A stretch of DNA of 64,000 bases from JBDWFY01 sp965275915. Lineage in GTDB: Bacteria; Pseudomonadota; Alphaproteobacteria; Rhizobiales; Stappiaceae. The translations under genes and the position numbers were made by a program. The notes under the pieces were generated by a model that did no database searches, was not told where the DNA came from, and worked only from the letters and a program-made list of their open reading frames with translations. Shown in pieces: positions 51,672 through 60,040 of the stretch. Positions within the stretch are counted from its first letter, which is position 1. Each line of letters begins with the position of its first letter. The DNA lies in contig CBDHYI010000002.1 in NCBI GenBank assembly GCA_965275915.1, positions 124,001 through 188,000 of the forward strand, in the 5' to 3' direction.

Positions 51672-52844
51672 TCATTCTGCAGCGGATTTGCCGGTCAGTT
51701 GAAGAGGTGGCCCGTCATCGAGTTCCCCAAGCTCCAGGTCTTCGATGTTGCGCGACCGCTTGGTCACCTTATCCGTCGAAATCAGGATCTGCTCGACATC
51801 TTTTTGAGACTGGGAGAAGTGAGACTGCAGTTTGCGAACCCGGTCGTCCAACCGTCCGATATCCTGCATCAGCCGGCCAACCTCGGCCTGGATCAGGTGC
51901 GCCTGCTCGCGCATGCGCGCATCTTTCAAAACAGACTGGATCACCTGGATTGAAAGATTGAGGAGGCTGGGCGAAACCAGGACGATCCGGGCCCGATGCG
52001 CTCTTTGCACAATATCTTCAAAATTTTCATGCAACTCGGCAAAGACGCTTTCGGAGGGGACGAACATGAAGGCGGTGTCCTGTGTTTCCCCGGGTAGAAG
52101 ATACCGGTCCGCGATATCGGAAATATGCTTGGCCATGTCCTTTCGGAATTGTGCATGGGCGGCTTTCAATTCCTCCGAAAATTCTGCGTCCTTGATCATA
52201 TTGAAGGCTTCAAGCGGAAACTTGGCGTCGATGACCAGCGGCGGCGCCTCATTCGGCATATGGATCAGGCAATCGGGCCGGGAGTTATTGGACAACATAC
52301 CTTGGAAGACATAGGCCGCGGATGGCAGCGCATCCTGGATGATGGCCTCCATGCGCCCCTGTCCGAAGGCCCCGCGGGATTGTTTGTTCGAAAGAATATT
52401 CTGCAGTTCGGTCACCTGGCCGGACAGATCGCGGATCGTTTTCTGGGCACGGTCGATCACGGCAAGGCGCTCATGAACCGCTGTCAGACCTTCCTGTGTG
52501 GATTTGGTTGTCTGCACCATGGACTGGCCAAGCTTCTGGCCCAGGCCGTCAAGGCGTTCATTCAACCCCCGCGACAGATCGGCCTGCCGGGTCCCGAAGA
52601 CTTCGGCCATCGTCTGCATGCGGCCGGTCATTTCCGCCTGGGTTTTCATGAGCTCCGACAGGCGCAGTTCCATTTCGCGGGTCTGGGCCTGAGCCGCTGC
52701 TTCGGCTTCGGCTCGGTCGCGCGACTGGCGGACCGCCTGAATCCACAGGACGAACAGCAGCAACAGGGCGGCGCATGCCGCATAGATAAGAAATTCGCCC
52801 AGCGTCACTTGCCGGTTTGCAATCTGAAAAAGGACCTGATCCAT
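51672..52844 (-). CDS. rmuC: DNA recombination protein RmuC
   Basis: A 390-residue RmuC-family protein: a membrane anchor (FLIYAACAALLLLFVLWIQ, about residues 18-36), a coiled-coil of about residues 40-150 (heptad-like AEAEAAAQAQ, LGQKLGQ), then the RmuC nuclease-like domain with IIQDALPSAAYVFQGM, VIDAKFPLEAFN and MFVPSESVFAEL. It limits sequence inversions in E. coli; restriction-like fold. Divergent from def; the intergenic space is 143 bp. Confidence 0.93.
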   Translation of the reverse strand: MDQVLFQIANRQVTLGEFLIYAACAALLLLFVLWIQAVRQSRDRAEAEAAAQAQTREMELRLSELMKTQAEMTGRMQTMAEVFGTRQADLSRGLNERLDGLGQKLGQSMVQTTKSTQEGLTAVHERLAVIDRAQKTIRDLSGQVTELQNILSNKQSRGAFGQGRMEAIIQDALPSAAYVFQGMLSNNSRPDCLIHMPNEAPPLVIDAKFPLEAFNMIKDAEFSEELKAAHAQFRKDMAKHISDIADRYLLPGETQDTAFMFVPSESVFAELHENFEDIVQRAHRARIVLVSPSLLNLSIQVIQSVLKDARMREQAHLIQAEVGRLMQDIGRLDDRVRKLQSHFSQSQKDVEQILISTDKVTKRSRNIEDLELGELDDGPPLQLTGKSAAE

Positions 52845-52987
52845 GAAACAAACATAGAACGATTCGCGCTCCGATGCTGCCCGGAGCGCTGTCTGCGAAC
52901 AGAAATAACGGACTTTGGTGAATCGGAACCTGGGCGTAACCGCATCAAATCGTTGACCGGTTGCACGAGAGCCCTTATCTCAACGTC

Positions 52988-53506
52988 ATGAGCAAAAGAG
53001 AGATTATCGTCTTGCCGGACCCGGTTCTGCGCAAGGTTTGCGAGCCGGTTGAAAAGGTCGATGACGAGATCCGCCAACTGGCCGATGACATGCTTGAAAC
53101 AATGTATGACGCGCCGGGCATCGGCCTCGCCGCCATTCAGGTTGCCGTGCCCAAGCGGATGCTGGTTCTTGATGTTGCCAAGGAGGAAGAGCCGAAGGAC
53201 CCGATGGTGGTCATCAATCCGGAGATCGTGTGGAAATCGGACGAAATCAACACCTATCAGGAAGGGTGTCTTTCGATCCCGGAATTCTTCGAGGATGTCG
53301 AGCGTCCGGCCAGGATCGGAGTGACTTTTCTGGATCGGGAGGGGGAAAAGCGGGAAATCGAAGCCGATGGTCTGCTTGCAACCTGTTTGCAGCACGAAAT
53401 CGACCATCTCAATGGAGTTTTGTTTATTGATCATATATCGAAACTCAAGCGTGATCGGGTGATCAAGAAATTTACAAAGCAGGCCAAGTTGGCCGCAAAA
53501 TCCTGA
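52988..53506 (+). CDS. def: Peptide deformylase
   Basis: A 172-residue metalloenzyme. All three motifs are complete: GIGLAAIQ (44-51), EGCLS (92-96) with metal ligand Cys94, and HEIDH (136-140) with His136, His140 and catalytic Glu137. It removes the formyl group from nascent proteins in the cytoplasm, partner to Fmt encoded 0.7 kb downstream. The ATG at 52988 gives the family length; the Shine-Dalgarno is poor, and a TTG frame opens at 52961. Confidence 0.96.
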   Translation: MSKREIIVLPDPVLRKVCEPVEKVDDEIRQLADDMLETMYDAPGIGLAAIQVAVPKRMLVLDVAKEEEPKDPMVVINPEIVWKSDEINTYQEGCLSIPEFFEDVERPARIGVTFLDREGEKREIEADGLLATCLQHEIDHLNGVLFIDHISKLKRDRVIKKFTKQAKLAAKS

Positions 53507-53542
53507 GCCGATCCATTTGAGGGATCCACTGGCGGGGCAGGA

Positions 53543-54178
53543 ATGGACGTTGCTTATTTTCTGAAGGTTTTTGCGGCACTCTTTGCGATCATGAGCCCGA
53601 TTGCCAATCTGCCGGTGTTTTTGTCGCTGACCGCCGACAGGGATGCTGCGGGTCAGCGCAGGGTCGCGCTCACAACGATCATCGGCATCACGATCGGGTC
53701 ACTGATTACGGTTTTTGCCGGCGATGCGGTCCTGAAGCTTTTCGGCATAAGCATCGATGCGTTCCGGCTGGCGGGAGGCCTGTTGATCCTGTTCATTGCG
53801 CTCAACATGCTTCACGGCAACGAAAGCACCACCCATGCGGGAACGGAACAGGAAAAAGAGCGTCACTCGGAACGGGACAATCCGGGTGTCTATCCGCTGA
53901 CGGTTCCGATCCTGTTGGGACCCGGGACAATCTCCTCCATAGTTATTTTTCGGCAACAGGCCACGGATTTTTCGATGGAGTTGGCTTTTGGCCTGGCAGT
54001 TGCGGCGAGCGTTGCGCTGATATCGGTCACGTTCCTGGCGGCCCCCGTCCTGTCTCGGCACTTGAGCGACACCGCAACGAGCATCATGAGCCGCCTCATG
54101 GGCATGATCCTTGCGGCAATTGCTATGGAAATGATGGTTGACAGCCTCAGGAGCCTGTTGCCGGGTCTGGCAGGATAA
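53543..54178 (+). CDS. MarC-family integral membrane protein
   Basis: A 211-residue polytopic protein with six predicted membrane segments, starting FLKVFAALFAIMSPIANLPVFLSL, typical of MarC/UPF0056. Conserved patches include the AGDAVLKLFGIS and PLTVPILLGPGTIS segments. Function unknown despite the name; an antibiotic-resistance role of MarC was not confirmed. It lies between def and fmt (36 and 33 bp gaps), an insertion into the usual def-fmt pair. Confidence 0.9.
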   Translation: MDVAYFLKVFAALFAIMSPIANLPVFLSLTADRDAAGQRRVALTTIIGITIGSLITVFAGDAVLKLFGISIDAFRLAGGLLILFIALNMLHGNESTTHAGTEQEKERHSERDNPGVYPLTVPILLGPGTISSIVIFRQQATDFSMELAFGLAVAASVALISVTFLAAPVLSRHLSDTATSIMSRLMGMILAAIAMEMMVDSLRSLLPGLAG

Positions 54179-54211
54179 GAGCGTTTCGGTTCAGGTTGCG
54201 GAAAAGAGGAA

Positions 54212-55150
54212 ATGGTTGTGCGCGTCATTTTTATGGGAACGCCGGATTTTGCCGTGCCCCCGCTGTTGGAGATCGTTGGGCAGGGGCATGATGTTGTGGC
54301 CTGCTATACTCAGCCTCCGCGCCGTGCGGGCAGGGGCATGGAGGAAAAGAAAACCCCGGTTCATCGTCAGGCGGAGATGTTGGGCATTCCTGTTCTGACG
54401 CCGGCCTCGCTAAGGGACGTGTCCGAGCAGTCCCGGTTTGCCGAATTTCAGCCGGACGTCGCCGTTGTGGTCGCTTACGGTCTTCTATTGCCGGAGACGA
54501 TCTTATCGGCCCCGGAATACGGATGTCTTAATCTGCATGCGTCTTTGTTGCCGCGATGGCGCGGCGCTGCGCCGATCAATCGTGCGATTATGGCCGGCGA
54601 CAGGGAAACCGGCATAGAAGTCATGCAGATGGAGAAAGGACTGGATACCGGCCCGGTCTTTATGGCCGAGCGGATTGAGATCGGGCCCGATATGACAGCC
54701 GGAGACCTGCACGACCGGTTGTCGGTTCTGGGCGGTGACCTGATCGTTCGTGCTCTGGCTGCGCTTTCAAGACGGGCGTTGTCCGCGGCACCTCAGAGTG
54801 AAGAGGGCGTCACCTATGCGCCCAAACTGTCAAAAAGCGAAACGCGCATTCAGTGGCAAAATCCGGCGGATATGGTTCATAATCATATTCGCGGACTTTC
54901 GCCGTTTCCGGGCGCTTGGTGTGAGATGATGTTTGGCAGTAAGCTTGAGCGGGTGAAGGTGCTCCGTTCACGGCTTGCTGAGAGAGCGGGGGATGGCCAG
55001 ACCGGCGAGGTGTTGGATGATCAGTTGACAATTGCCTGTGGCGACGGCGCTGTCCAGCTGCTTGAGTTGCAAAGAGCAGGCAAGAGGCCGATGAAGACGG
55101 AAGAATTTCAGCGGGGTGCCAAGATTTCGGCCGGTACCTTCCTTCCGTGA
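54212..55150 (+). CDS. fmt: Methionyl-tRNA formyltransferase
   Basis: A 312-residue enzyme. It opens with VRVIFMGTPDFAVPPL; the catalytic triad Asn107, His109 and Asp145 matches E. coli Asn108, His110 and Asp146 in LNLHASLLPRWRGAAP and GLDTGPV. The C-terminal domain (about 205-312) binds tRNA. It formylates Met-tRNA(fMet) with 10-formyl-THF. It shares the def-MarC-fmt-GNAT-truA run with 4-bp overlap into the next open frame. Confidence 0.97.
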   Translation: MVVRVIFMGTPDFAVPPLLEIVGQGHDVVACYTQPPRRAGRGMEEKKTPVHRQAEMLGIPVLTPASLRDVSEQSRFAEFQPDVAVVVAYGLLLPETILSAPEYGCLNLHASLLPRWRGAAPINRAIMAGDRETGIEVMQMEKGLDTGPVFMAERIEIGPDMTAGDLHDRLSVLGGDLIVRALAALSRRALSAAPQSEEGVTYAPKLSKSETRIQWQNPADMVHNHIRGLSPFPGAWCEMMFGSKLERVKVLRSRLAERAGDGQTGEVLDDQLTIACGDGAVQLLELQRAGKRPMKTEEFQRGAKISAGTFLP

Positions 55151-55167
55151 TAATCCGGGATTTGCAG

Positions 55168-55698
55168 ATGCCAGGGACTGTACAAAAGACTGTTACTATC
55201 CGGCCGGCGACCAAGGCGGATGACAAGGCAATTTACGCCTTGACGGAAGAAGCTTTCGGCCGGCCTGCGGAAGCAAATCTGGTTAATGCATTGCGGGCAT
55301 GCAATGCGCTGGATCTGGAATGCGTTGCGGTTGACGGTGAAGAGAAGATCGTGGGACATGTTGCGTTTTCGACGGTTACCGGTGCCGGTCCGGCGCATCG
55401 CCTGAAGATGTCCTGCCTTGCACCGATCTCTGTCAGTGTCTTGCATCAAAAGACCGGGATTGGCAGCGCCATGATCCGGCATTGTCTGAAAGTCCTGGAG
55501 GCGGATGACTTCGATCTTGTTTTTGTCCTGGGTCCTCCGGCTTACTACACGCGCTTTGGTTTTGATCCCGCGCCGGCCAGGAAGGTGACCGCCCCCTATG
55601 CGGGAGACGCCTTTATGGCGCTTCCGTTTTCGTCTTCCGCGGAGAAGGCCCTGCCTATTGAGGTCACCTTCGCCACGCCCTTTTCCAGGTTCGAATAG
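55168..55698 (+). CDS. GNAT-family N-acetyltransferase
   Basis: A 176-residue GNAT protein. It starts VTIRPATKADDKAIYALTEEAF, has the acetyl-CoA beta-bulge APISVSVLHQKTGIGSAMIR (motif A with QKTGIG) and a VLGPPAYYTRFGF segment typical of the YhbS-like group (COG3153). Substrate unknown. The ATG at 55168 has GGGATTTG upstream; a GTG at 55147 overlapping the fmt stop is also possible and would couple the two. truA follows by 14 bp. Confidence 0.88.
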   Translation: MPGTVQKTVTIRPATKADDKAIYALTEEAFGRPAEANLVNALRACNALDLECVAVDGEEKIVGHVAFSTVTGAGPAHRLKMSCLAPISVSVLHQKTGIGSAMIRHCLKVLEADDFDLVFVLGPPAYYTRFGFDPAPARKVTAPYAGDAFMALPFSSSAEKALPIEVTFATPFSRFE

Positions 55699-55712
55699 GC
55701 TTCGACCTGACA

Positions 55713-56459
55713 ATGCCTCGCTATAAACTGACAGTTGAGTATCACGGTGGGCCATATGTGGGCTGGCAGCGTCAAAGCAACGGTCATTCCGTTCAGGCGG
55801 CGCTTGAAAAGGCTATCTTCGAATTCTCCGGTGAGACGGTGACGATTGGTGGGGCAGGGCGGACGGACACGGGTGTTCATGCGCTCGGACAGGTCGCCCA
55901 TTTTGATCTCGATAAGCAATGGCCGGCCGAAAAGGTACAGCTGGCGATCAATGCAAAGCTCAAGGTCGCCGAGGAGAAAGTGGTCGTAATCGGAACGGAG
56001 CAGAAGAAAGACGGCTGGGATTCACGTTTTTCGGCGATCAGACGACACTATCGCTATCGGATTGTCAACAGACGGCCACCGTTAACGCTTGAGCGTGGGC
56101 TCGCGTGGCACTGCAATCAGCCGCTTGATGTGGACGCCATGCATGAGGCGGCACAGGTGCTTGTCGGTCATCATGATTTCACGACGTTTCGGCACAGCCG
56201 GTGCCAGGCGAAGAGCCCGGAGAAAACCCTTGAAACGCTCACCGTCAGACGGAGTGAAGATGATCTTGTTTTTGTCGAAACATCCTCACGGTCGTTTCTT
56301 CATAATCAGGTTCGCTCGATGGTTGGCTCGCTGAAGCTTGTCGGCGAGGCGCGCTGGACAAAAGACGATCTGAAATGTGCGCTGGAGGCACGAGACCGCA
56401 AAGCCTGCGGGCCCGTCGCGCCGGCATGCGGCCTTTATCTGACCTTGGTGGATTATTAG
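55713..56459 (+). CDS. truA: tRNA pseudouridine(38-40) synthase
   Basis: A 248-residue TruA. The catalytic Asp52 lies in GAGRTDTGVHALGQ (E. coli Asp60); QRQSNGHSVQAALE and FLHNQVRSMVGSL are conserved framework segments. It makes pseudouridine at positions 38, 39 and 40 of the tRNA anticodon arm. Closing gene of the translation-linked run starting at def; the following genes are on the opposite strand. Confidence 0.97.
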   Translation: MPRYKLTVEYHGGPYVGWQRQSNGHSVQAALEKAIFEFSGETVTIGGAGRTDTGVHALGQVAHFDLDKQWPAEKVQLAINAKLKVAEEKVVVIGTEQKKDGWDSRFSAIRRHYRYRIVNRRPPLTLERGLAWHCNQPLDVDAMHEAAQVLVGHHDFTTFRHSRCQAKSPEKTLETLTVRRSEDDLVFVETSSRSFLHNQVRSMVGSLKLVGEARWTKDDLKCALEARDRKACGPVAPACGLYLTLVDY

Positions 56460-56521
56460 AACAGCAATCGCCCAACCCGGGCCGCATTCTTCACATCGCA
56501 GCGGAGAGAAGCGTCTTCAAG

Positions 56522-56809
56522 TCAGGCGACTTCGACAATATCATCCATGATGATATTGGCTTCCCGGTCCTGCTCGTCGAGTTCCCGGAAGAACTCTTCC
56601 ACCGGCTGGTCGTCTTTTGCTTCAACCGCGGCTTCGGGAGCGGGTTCTTTTTTCGGGGTTTCTTCGACCGATGCGCGTTCGTTTTGGTCCTGTGCAAAGG
56701 GCATTTTTGCGATCTTTTCGTACAGAGCTACGAAATGATTGAGATCCTTAAGCTCGGCTTCAAGCTTATTGCGATGAGCCAGTGCCTTTTCATAAACGCT
56801 GTCAGACAT
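56522..56809 (-). CDS. Small acidic coiled-coil protein, unknown
   Basis: A 95-residue hypothetical protein. The first 35 residues (YEKALAHRNKLEAELKDLNH) have heptad spacing that suggests an amphipathic helix or coiled coil; the remainder is acidic and Glu/Pro/Ala-rich (ETPKKEPAPEAAVEAKDD), ending in an aliphatic VEVA. No signal peptide or membrane segment. It lies downstream of the dapE operon on the same strand, with a 184-bp gap, and converges with truA. Function cannot be given; it may be a lineage-specific protein. Confidence 0.65.
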   Translation of the reverse strand: MSDSVYEKALAHRNKLEAELKDLNHFVALYEKIAKMPFAQDQNERASVEETPKKEPAPEAAVEAKDDQPVEEFFRELDEQDREANIIMDDIVEVA

Positions 56810-56993
56810 CCCGAATTCTCCCCTCGCCGGTTTCCCGATAATCAGTTCTTATCCCGAGAAAACCTGGCGTGCCCGCATTTGCCCACAGATATCGCCAGCA
56901 TAATAACGCCGTTCTTACGGTTTTGTTAATTGGTTTGCCGGTTCAGACGACTCATCAACAGCTGATTTGCTGTTTTGGACGAATTTGGGGCGC

Positions 56994-57587
56994 TTATATC
57001 CCGACAACATGCCCCACAAGCAGTTCAACGATGACACTCAAGACAAAATTAAAAGCGACCAATCCGACAGCGATGCCCGTTGTGGTCAAGGTCGCTGCCT
57101 TTGCCACCACGTAATAGTAGCGCAGCACGAAGATGGTGCAGATCAGTTGCAGAAGGATCAATGCATCCAGCGAAATCAGCCCGAACGAGAACAGCAGGTA
57201 GGGTGGTAACAGGACTGCTGCGACCAGTATCATGGACCAGTTATGGGCAACGACGTAGGGTACATAAGCGCGGGCAAATCCAAGCGATGGAGCCAGGATG
57301 GCGAGGGCGGCCGGGTAGGCAATCCAGTCAAGGCCGATCGTGAGAATACCCGATATCAGAAACGGGCCTTCCGGAAATGTCTCGGTGGAATAAGCGGACT
57401 CGGTCAGATAGATCTTTCGTTCTGCGCTGAACAGCAGCAGATAAAACGGGATCAGCAGGAAACACACCTGAAAGGAGCGCCAGAAGCCGCTCAGAGTTGT
57501 ATCGAACTCGCGCATGCCCTCCCGGCGGCCCAAAAGGAGCATATAGGCTCCTCGAACAGAGCGGGAGATTTCGTCAAGTGTAATCAT
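56994..57587 (-). CDS. Multi-pass membrane protein downstream of dapE, unknown
   Basis: A 197-residue hydrophobic protein with about four to five membrane segments (FQVCFLLIPFYLLLF, LAILAPSLGFA, SMILVAAVLLPPYLLFSF, LILLQLICTIFVL, IAVGLVAFNFVLSV). The N-terminus (ITLDEISRSVRGAYMLLLGR) is cytoplasmic and amphipathic. It starts 12 bp after the dapE stop and so is in the same operon. Related to the Yip1/transporter-like proteins often beside dapE in Hyphomicrobiales; function unknown. Confidence 0.72.
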   Translation of the reverse strand: MITLDEISRSVRGAYMLLLGRREGMREFDTTLSGFWRSFQVCFLLIPFYLLLFSAERKIYLTESAYSTETFPEGPFLISGILTIGLDWIAYPAALAILAPSLGFARAYVPYVVAHNWSMILVAAVLLPPYLLFSFGLISLDALILLQLICTIFVLRYYYVVAKAATLTTTGIAVGLVAFNFVLSVIVELLVGHVVGI

Positions 57588-57599
57588 GTGGCCGGTTTT

Positions 57600-58775
57600 C
57601 TAACGGTCAAAATAGTCGATCAGAAATCGGTAATAAATACGGCATAGTGTCTCAAGATCCGAGGTGGCAACTTGTTCGTCAACCTGGTGCATGGTTTTGC
57701 TGATCAGGCCGAATTCCACCACCGGGCAATAGTCCTTGATAAAGCGCGCATCGGATGTTCCACCACCGGTCGACAGGCTTGGAGTCCGGCCGGTTTCCGC
57801 GGCAACAGCGGCCGAAAGAATATTGATGAGCGTTTTGTCGCGGGTCAGAAAACTGTCGCTGCTGCCGGTTGAAAAAGAGAGGTCCCATTGTGCCTCTGGG
57901 GCGGGCATCGCACTCAGACTTTTTTCAAGATGTTCGATGAGCGTCGCCTGAGTCCAGAGGTCATTGAAGCGGACGTTGAACTTTGCTGTTGCTTTTTCCG
58001 GAATGACGTTGGTTGCCCGGTTGCCGACATCTATGCCCGTCACTTCCAGATTTGACGGCTGGAACCGTTCGTTTCCCGCATCAAGTTCAAGCTCGATCAG
58101 GGTTTTGACCAGCAGGACCAGAGTGGGGAGGGGATTAACGGCCAGGTGCGGATACGCGACATGACCCTGTTTCCCGGTTACCGTAAGGTCTCCCGTGAGA
58201 GATCCGCGCCGGCCGACTTTGATCGCATCGCCGATTTCAGCCGGATTGGTCGGTTCGCCAACGACGCAGGCGTCAAATTTTTCCCCCTGTTCTGCGCACC
58301 ATTGCAGCAGCTTTTTTGTGCCGTTGATTGCTGGCCCTTCTTCATCGCCGGTGATTAGAAAGGACAAGGTTCCCTTGAAACCGGACGTATGGTTGGAAAC
58401 GAACTCGAGCGCGGCCGCGGCAAATGCTCCGATGCCGCCTTTCATATCAACGGCGCCGCGGCCGATTAAAGATCCGTCGACAATGGTGGCCGCAAACGGA
58501 TCCTCTGACCAGCTGTTAACCGTACCGGGCGGAACGACATCCGTGTGACCTGCAAAAACAAAATGTGGGGATCCCTCGCCGATGCTGGCAAACAGGTTTT
58601 CCACGTCAGGTGTATTCTCATCTGAAAAAACGGGCCGTTCCACCCTGAAACCGGCTGCGCTCAGGGTTTTCTCCAGATAGGAAAGTGCTCCGGCTTCCTT
58701 CGGCGTAACGGACGGACAACGGATCAGTTCCCGCGTGATCTCAACCGCCCTGTTCAGAGAATTTTCGGTCATCAT
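57600..58775 (-). CDS. dapE: Succinyl-diaminopimelate desuccinylase
   Basis: A 391-residue M20-family peptidase. Metal ligands and catalysis: His77 and Asp79 in FAGHTDVVPPG, bridging Asp110 in GRGAVDMKGG, catalytic Glu145 and ligand Glu146 in TGDEEG, and a C-terminal His in SKTMHQVDE. It cleaves N-succinyl-LL-diaminopimelate to LL-DAP and succinate, the step after DapD/DapC in the succinylase branch of lysine synthesis. dapD is encoded 2.4 kb away at 61204-62061. Confidence 0.96.
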   Translation of the reverse strand: MMTENSLNRAVEITRELIRCPSVTPKEAGALSYLEKTLSAAGFRVERPVFSDENTPDVENLFASIGEGSPHFVFAGHTDVVPPGTVNSWSEDPFAATIVDGSLIGRGAVDMKGGIGAFAAAALEFVSNHTSGFKGTLSFLITGDEEGPAINGTKKLLQWCAEQGEKFDACVVGEPTNPAEIGDAIKVGRRGSLTGDLTVTGKQGHVAYPHLAVNPLPTLVLLVKTLIELELDAGNERFQPSNLEVTGIDVGNRATNVIPEKATAKFNVRFNDLWTQATLIEHLEKSLSAMPAPEAQWDLSFSTGSSDSFLTRDKTLINILSAAVAAETGRTPSLSTGGGTSDARFIKDYCPVVEFGLISKTMHQVDEQVATSDLETLCRIYYRFLIDYFDR

Positions 58776-59316
58776 CCGGGTTTAGCGACTGGGTTTTGAT
58801 CGGTCAATGAACAAGTCGATCATAGGATGTGGACCTATAAATATGCTTGAAATGGTATGAGCCGATTGGGTCGGATCGTGCTGTTTGAACGCTCACGCTC
58901 TGACCCGTGGGAATGCTGAGCAATATTCGTCCTGCTCGATGATGCACGTTAAAACTGTCCATGATGTAAAAGCTCTTTATGAGGGAAAATTCATTAATAG
59001 TTCATCATGATTGACGGCTTCAACCCATTCACAATATTGGTTATTTCCAGCTTCCGGGCGCCAACTTCAGCAGGATCATGTTGCTCACGGTCGGGATAGA
59101 ATAAAATCCGCCGACGGAAAAAGTTTCCATAACAGGCAAAATTATGTCGGAACAGTGTCTAAATTGTGGAGGTATTTCGACGGTTTGTGAAAGAGGAAAC
59201 GAAACAAACACAATAGAACGGCTTTATTCCTCAGGGATCAGCCGCAATGATCGAAATTGTCCCCAAGTAAACGGACCTCTCAAAACAGAATTGCATGAAG
59301 TGAATGGGTCCTGAGC
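58776..59316. other. Intergenic region of about 540 bp with one small open frame
   Basis: The stretch between dapE (leftward) and the DUF805 gene (leftward) is more AT-rich than the genes around it and holds no conserved gene. It should contain the dapE promoter near 58800-58900. A small cysteine-containing frame at 59144-59314 is listed separately with low confidence. Confidence 0.5.
59144..59314 (+). CDS. Possible small cysteine-motif protein (doubtful)
   Basis: A 56-residue frame not supported by homology I recognise. It begins MSEQCLNCGG, with a C-x2-C pair near the N-terminus, then isolated Cys residues at about 15 and 40. Only a weak AGG lies upstream of the ATG. It runs head-on into the stop of the DUF805 gene, 3 bp away. 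It may be chance; the CxxC at the start is the only suggestive sign. Confidence 0.2.
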   Translation: MSEQCLNCGGISTVCERGNETNTIERLYSSGISRNDRNCPQVNGPLKTELHEVNGS

Positions 59317-59721
59317 CTAAGTCGGGCGGGTGTTCGGAAACTTTCCATATCTGTTGGGTCCCGGATCACCGCTGACAATGCCCAGGAACATTATGACCGC
59401 AATGTTGAGGAAAGGCAGCAGGACGAGAACAGCGATAAACCCCGACAGTCCCTTGTCATGCGCCCGCTTCGCTGCCAGAGCTATCTCGCACCACCTGAGC
59501 ACCAGAAAGAGAATGGTGACCGCGGCCGGCACCTCGACATTGGGGAGTTCTTCGGGTGTTGTTGCTTCGGAGATATAGGAAAGCAGAATAACCAGAGAAA
59601 ATGCGCCGGTAAGGATAATACCGAGCCAGTATGGTTCCCGTGAGATTCTTCCGCCAAGGCCAAAAAACAGCCAGATAAAGTCCTGAGGGGAAGCGTGTGT
59701 CTGCTTAGGATTATTGGTCAT
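59317..59721 (-). CDS. DUF805 membrane protein
   Basis: A 134-residue small membrane protein. It has the DUF805 hallmarks: FGLGGRISREPYWLG near residue 20, three or four membrane segments, and the conserved RWCEIALAAKRAHDKGLSGF segment near 76-95, ending with GDPGPNRYGKFP. Function unknown; such proteins are often linked with cell-envelope traits. No operon partner nearby. Confidence 0.85.
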   Translation of the reverse strand: MTNNPKQTHASPQDFIWLFFGLGGRISREPYWLGIILTGAFSLVILLSYISEATTPEELPNVEVPAAVTILFLVLRWCEIALAAKRAHDKGLSGFIAVLVLLPFLNIAVIMFLGIVSGDPGPNRYGKFPNTRPT

Positions 59722-60040
59722 GCAGTCGCTCTGTCGGAAAGACCCTGTGCCGGGAAGAAGTGTTCGATCAGATTTAAGGGCCGACCGATCCTGGAAATTA
59801 TCTAAGCTTAGCTAGTCGCTTGCCGCTTTGATGGCAAGTCCCTTGCCAAAGATGTCAGGCACCGAAGACCGGTTTCCGTTGGTCCGCGGCGGCTCGGGGA
59901 CAGGTCCACACCCTAACCCTCCACGAATTTATCCGGTCGCTATTCAACGGCAGTCAGGATAAAACGGATCGGACGTTGCAACACCGGTCTCCGGCGTCTC
60001 TGAAACCGTTTCACAACAATCTTCTTCCCGAAGGAATACC
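59722..60040. other. Intergenic region between divergent genes
   Basis: About 320 bp upstream of both the DUF805 gene and threonine aldolase. It contains an AATTATCTAAGCTTAGCTAG stretch and a small hairpin (GGCAAG-tcc-CTTGCC near 59833) but no convincing gene: a 43-codon frame at 59832-59962 lacks a Shine-Dalgarno and resembles nothing. Confidence 0.45.

Noticed and set aside
23602..59917. GGTCCACACCCTA occurs near 23602-23615 and again near 59904-59917
   Set aside because: A 13-bp match is expected many times by chance in 64 kb; the flanks differ and no shared function is seen.
59832..59962. A 43-codon plus-strand frame before threonine aldolase
   Set aside because: No Shine-Dalgarno, Pro/Arg-rich chance-like sequence and no conservation evidence.
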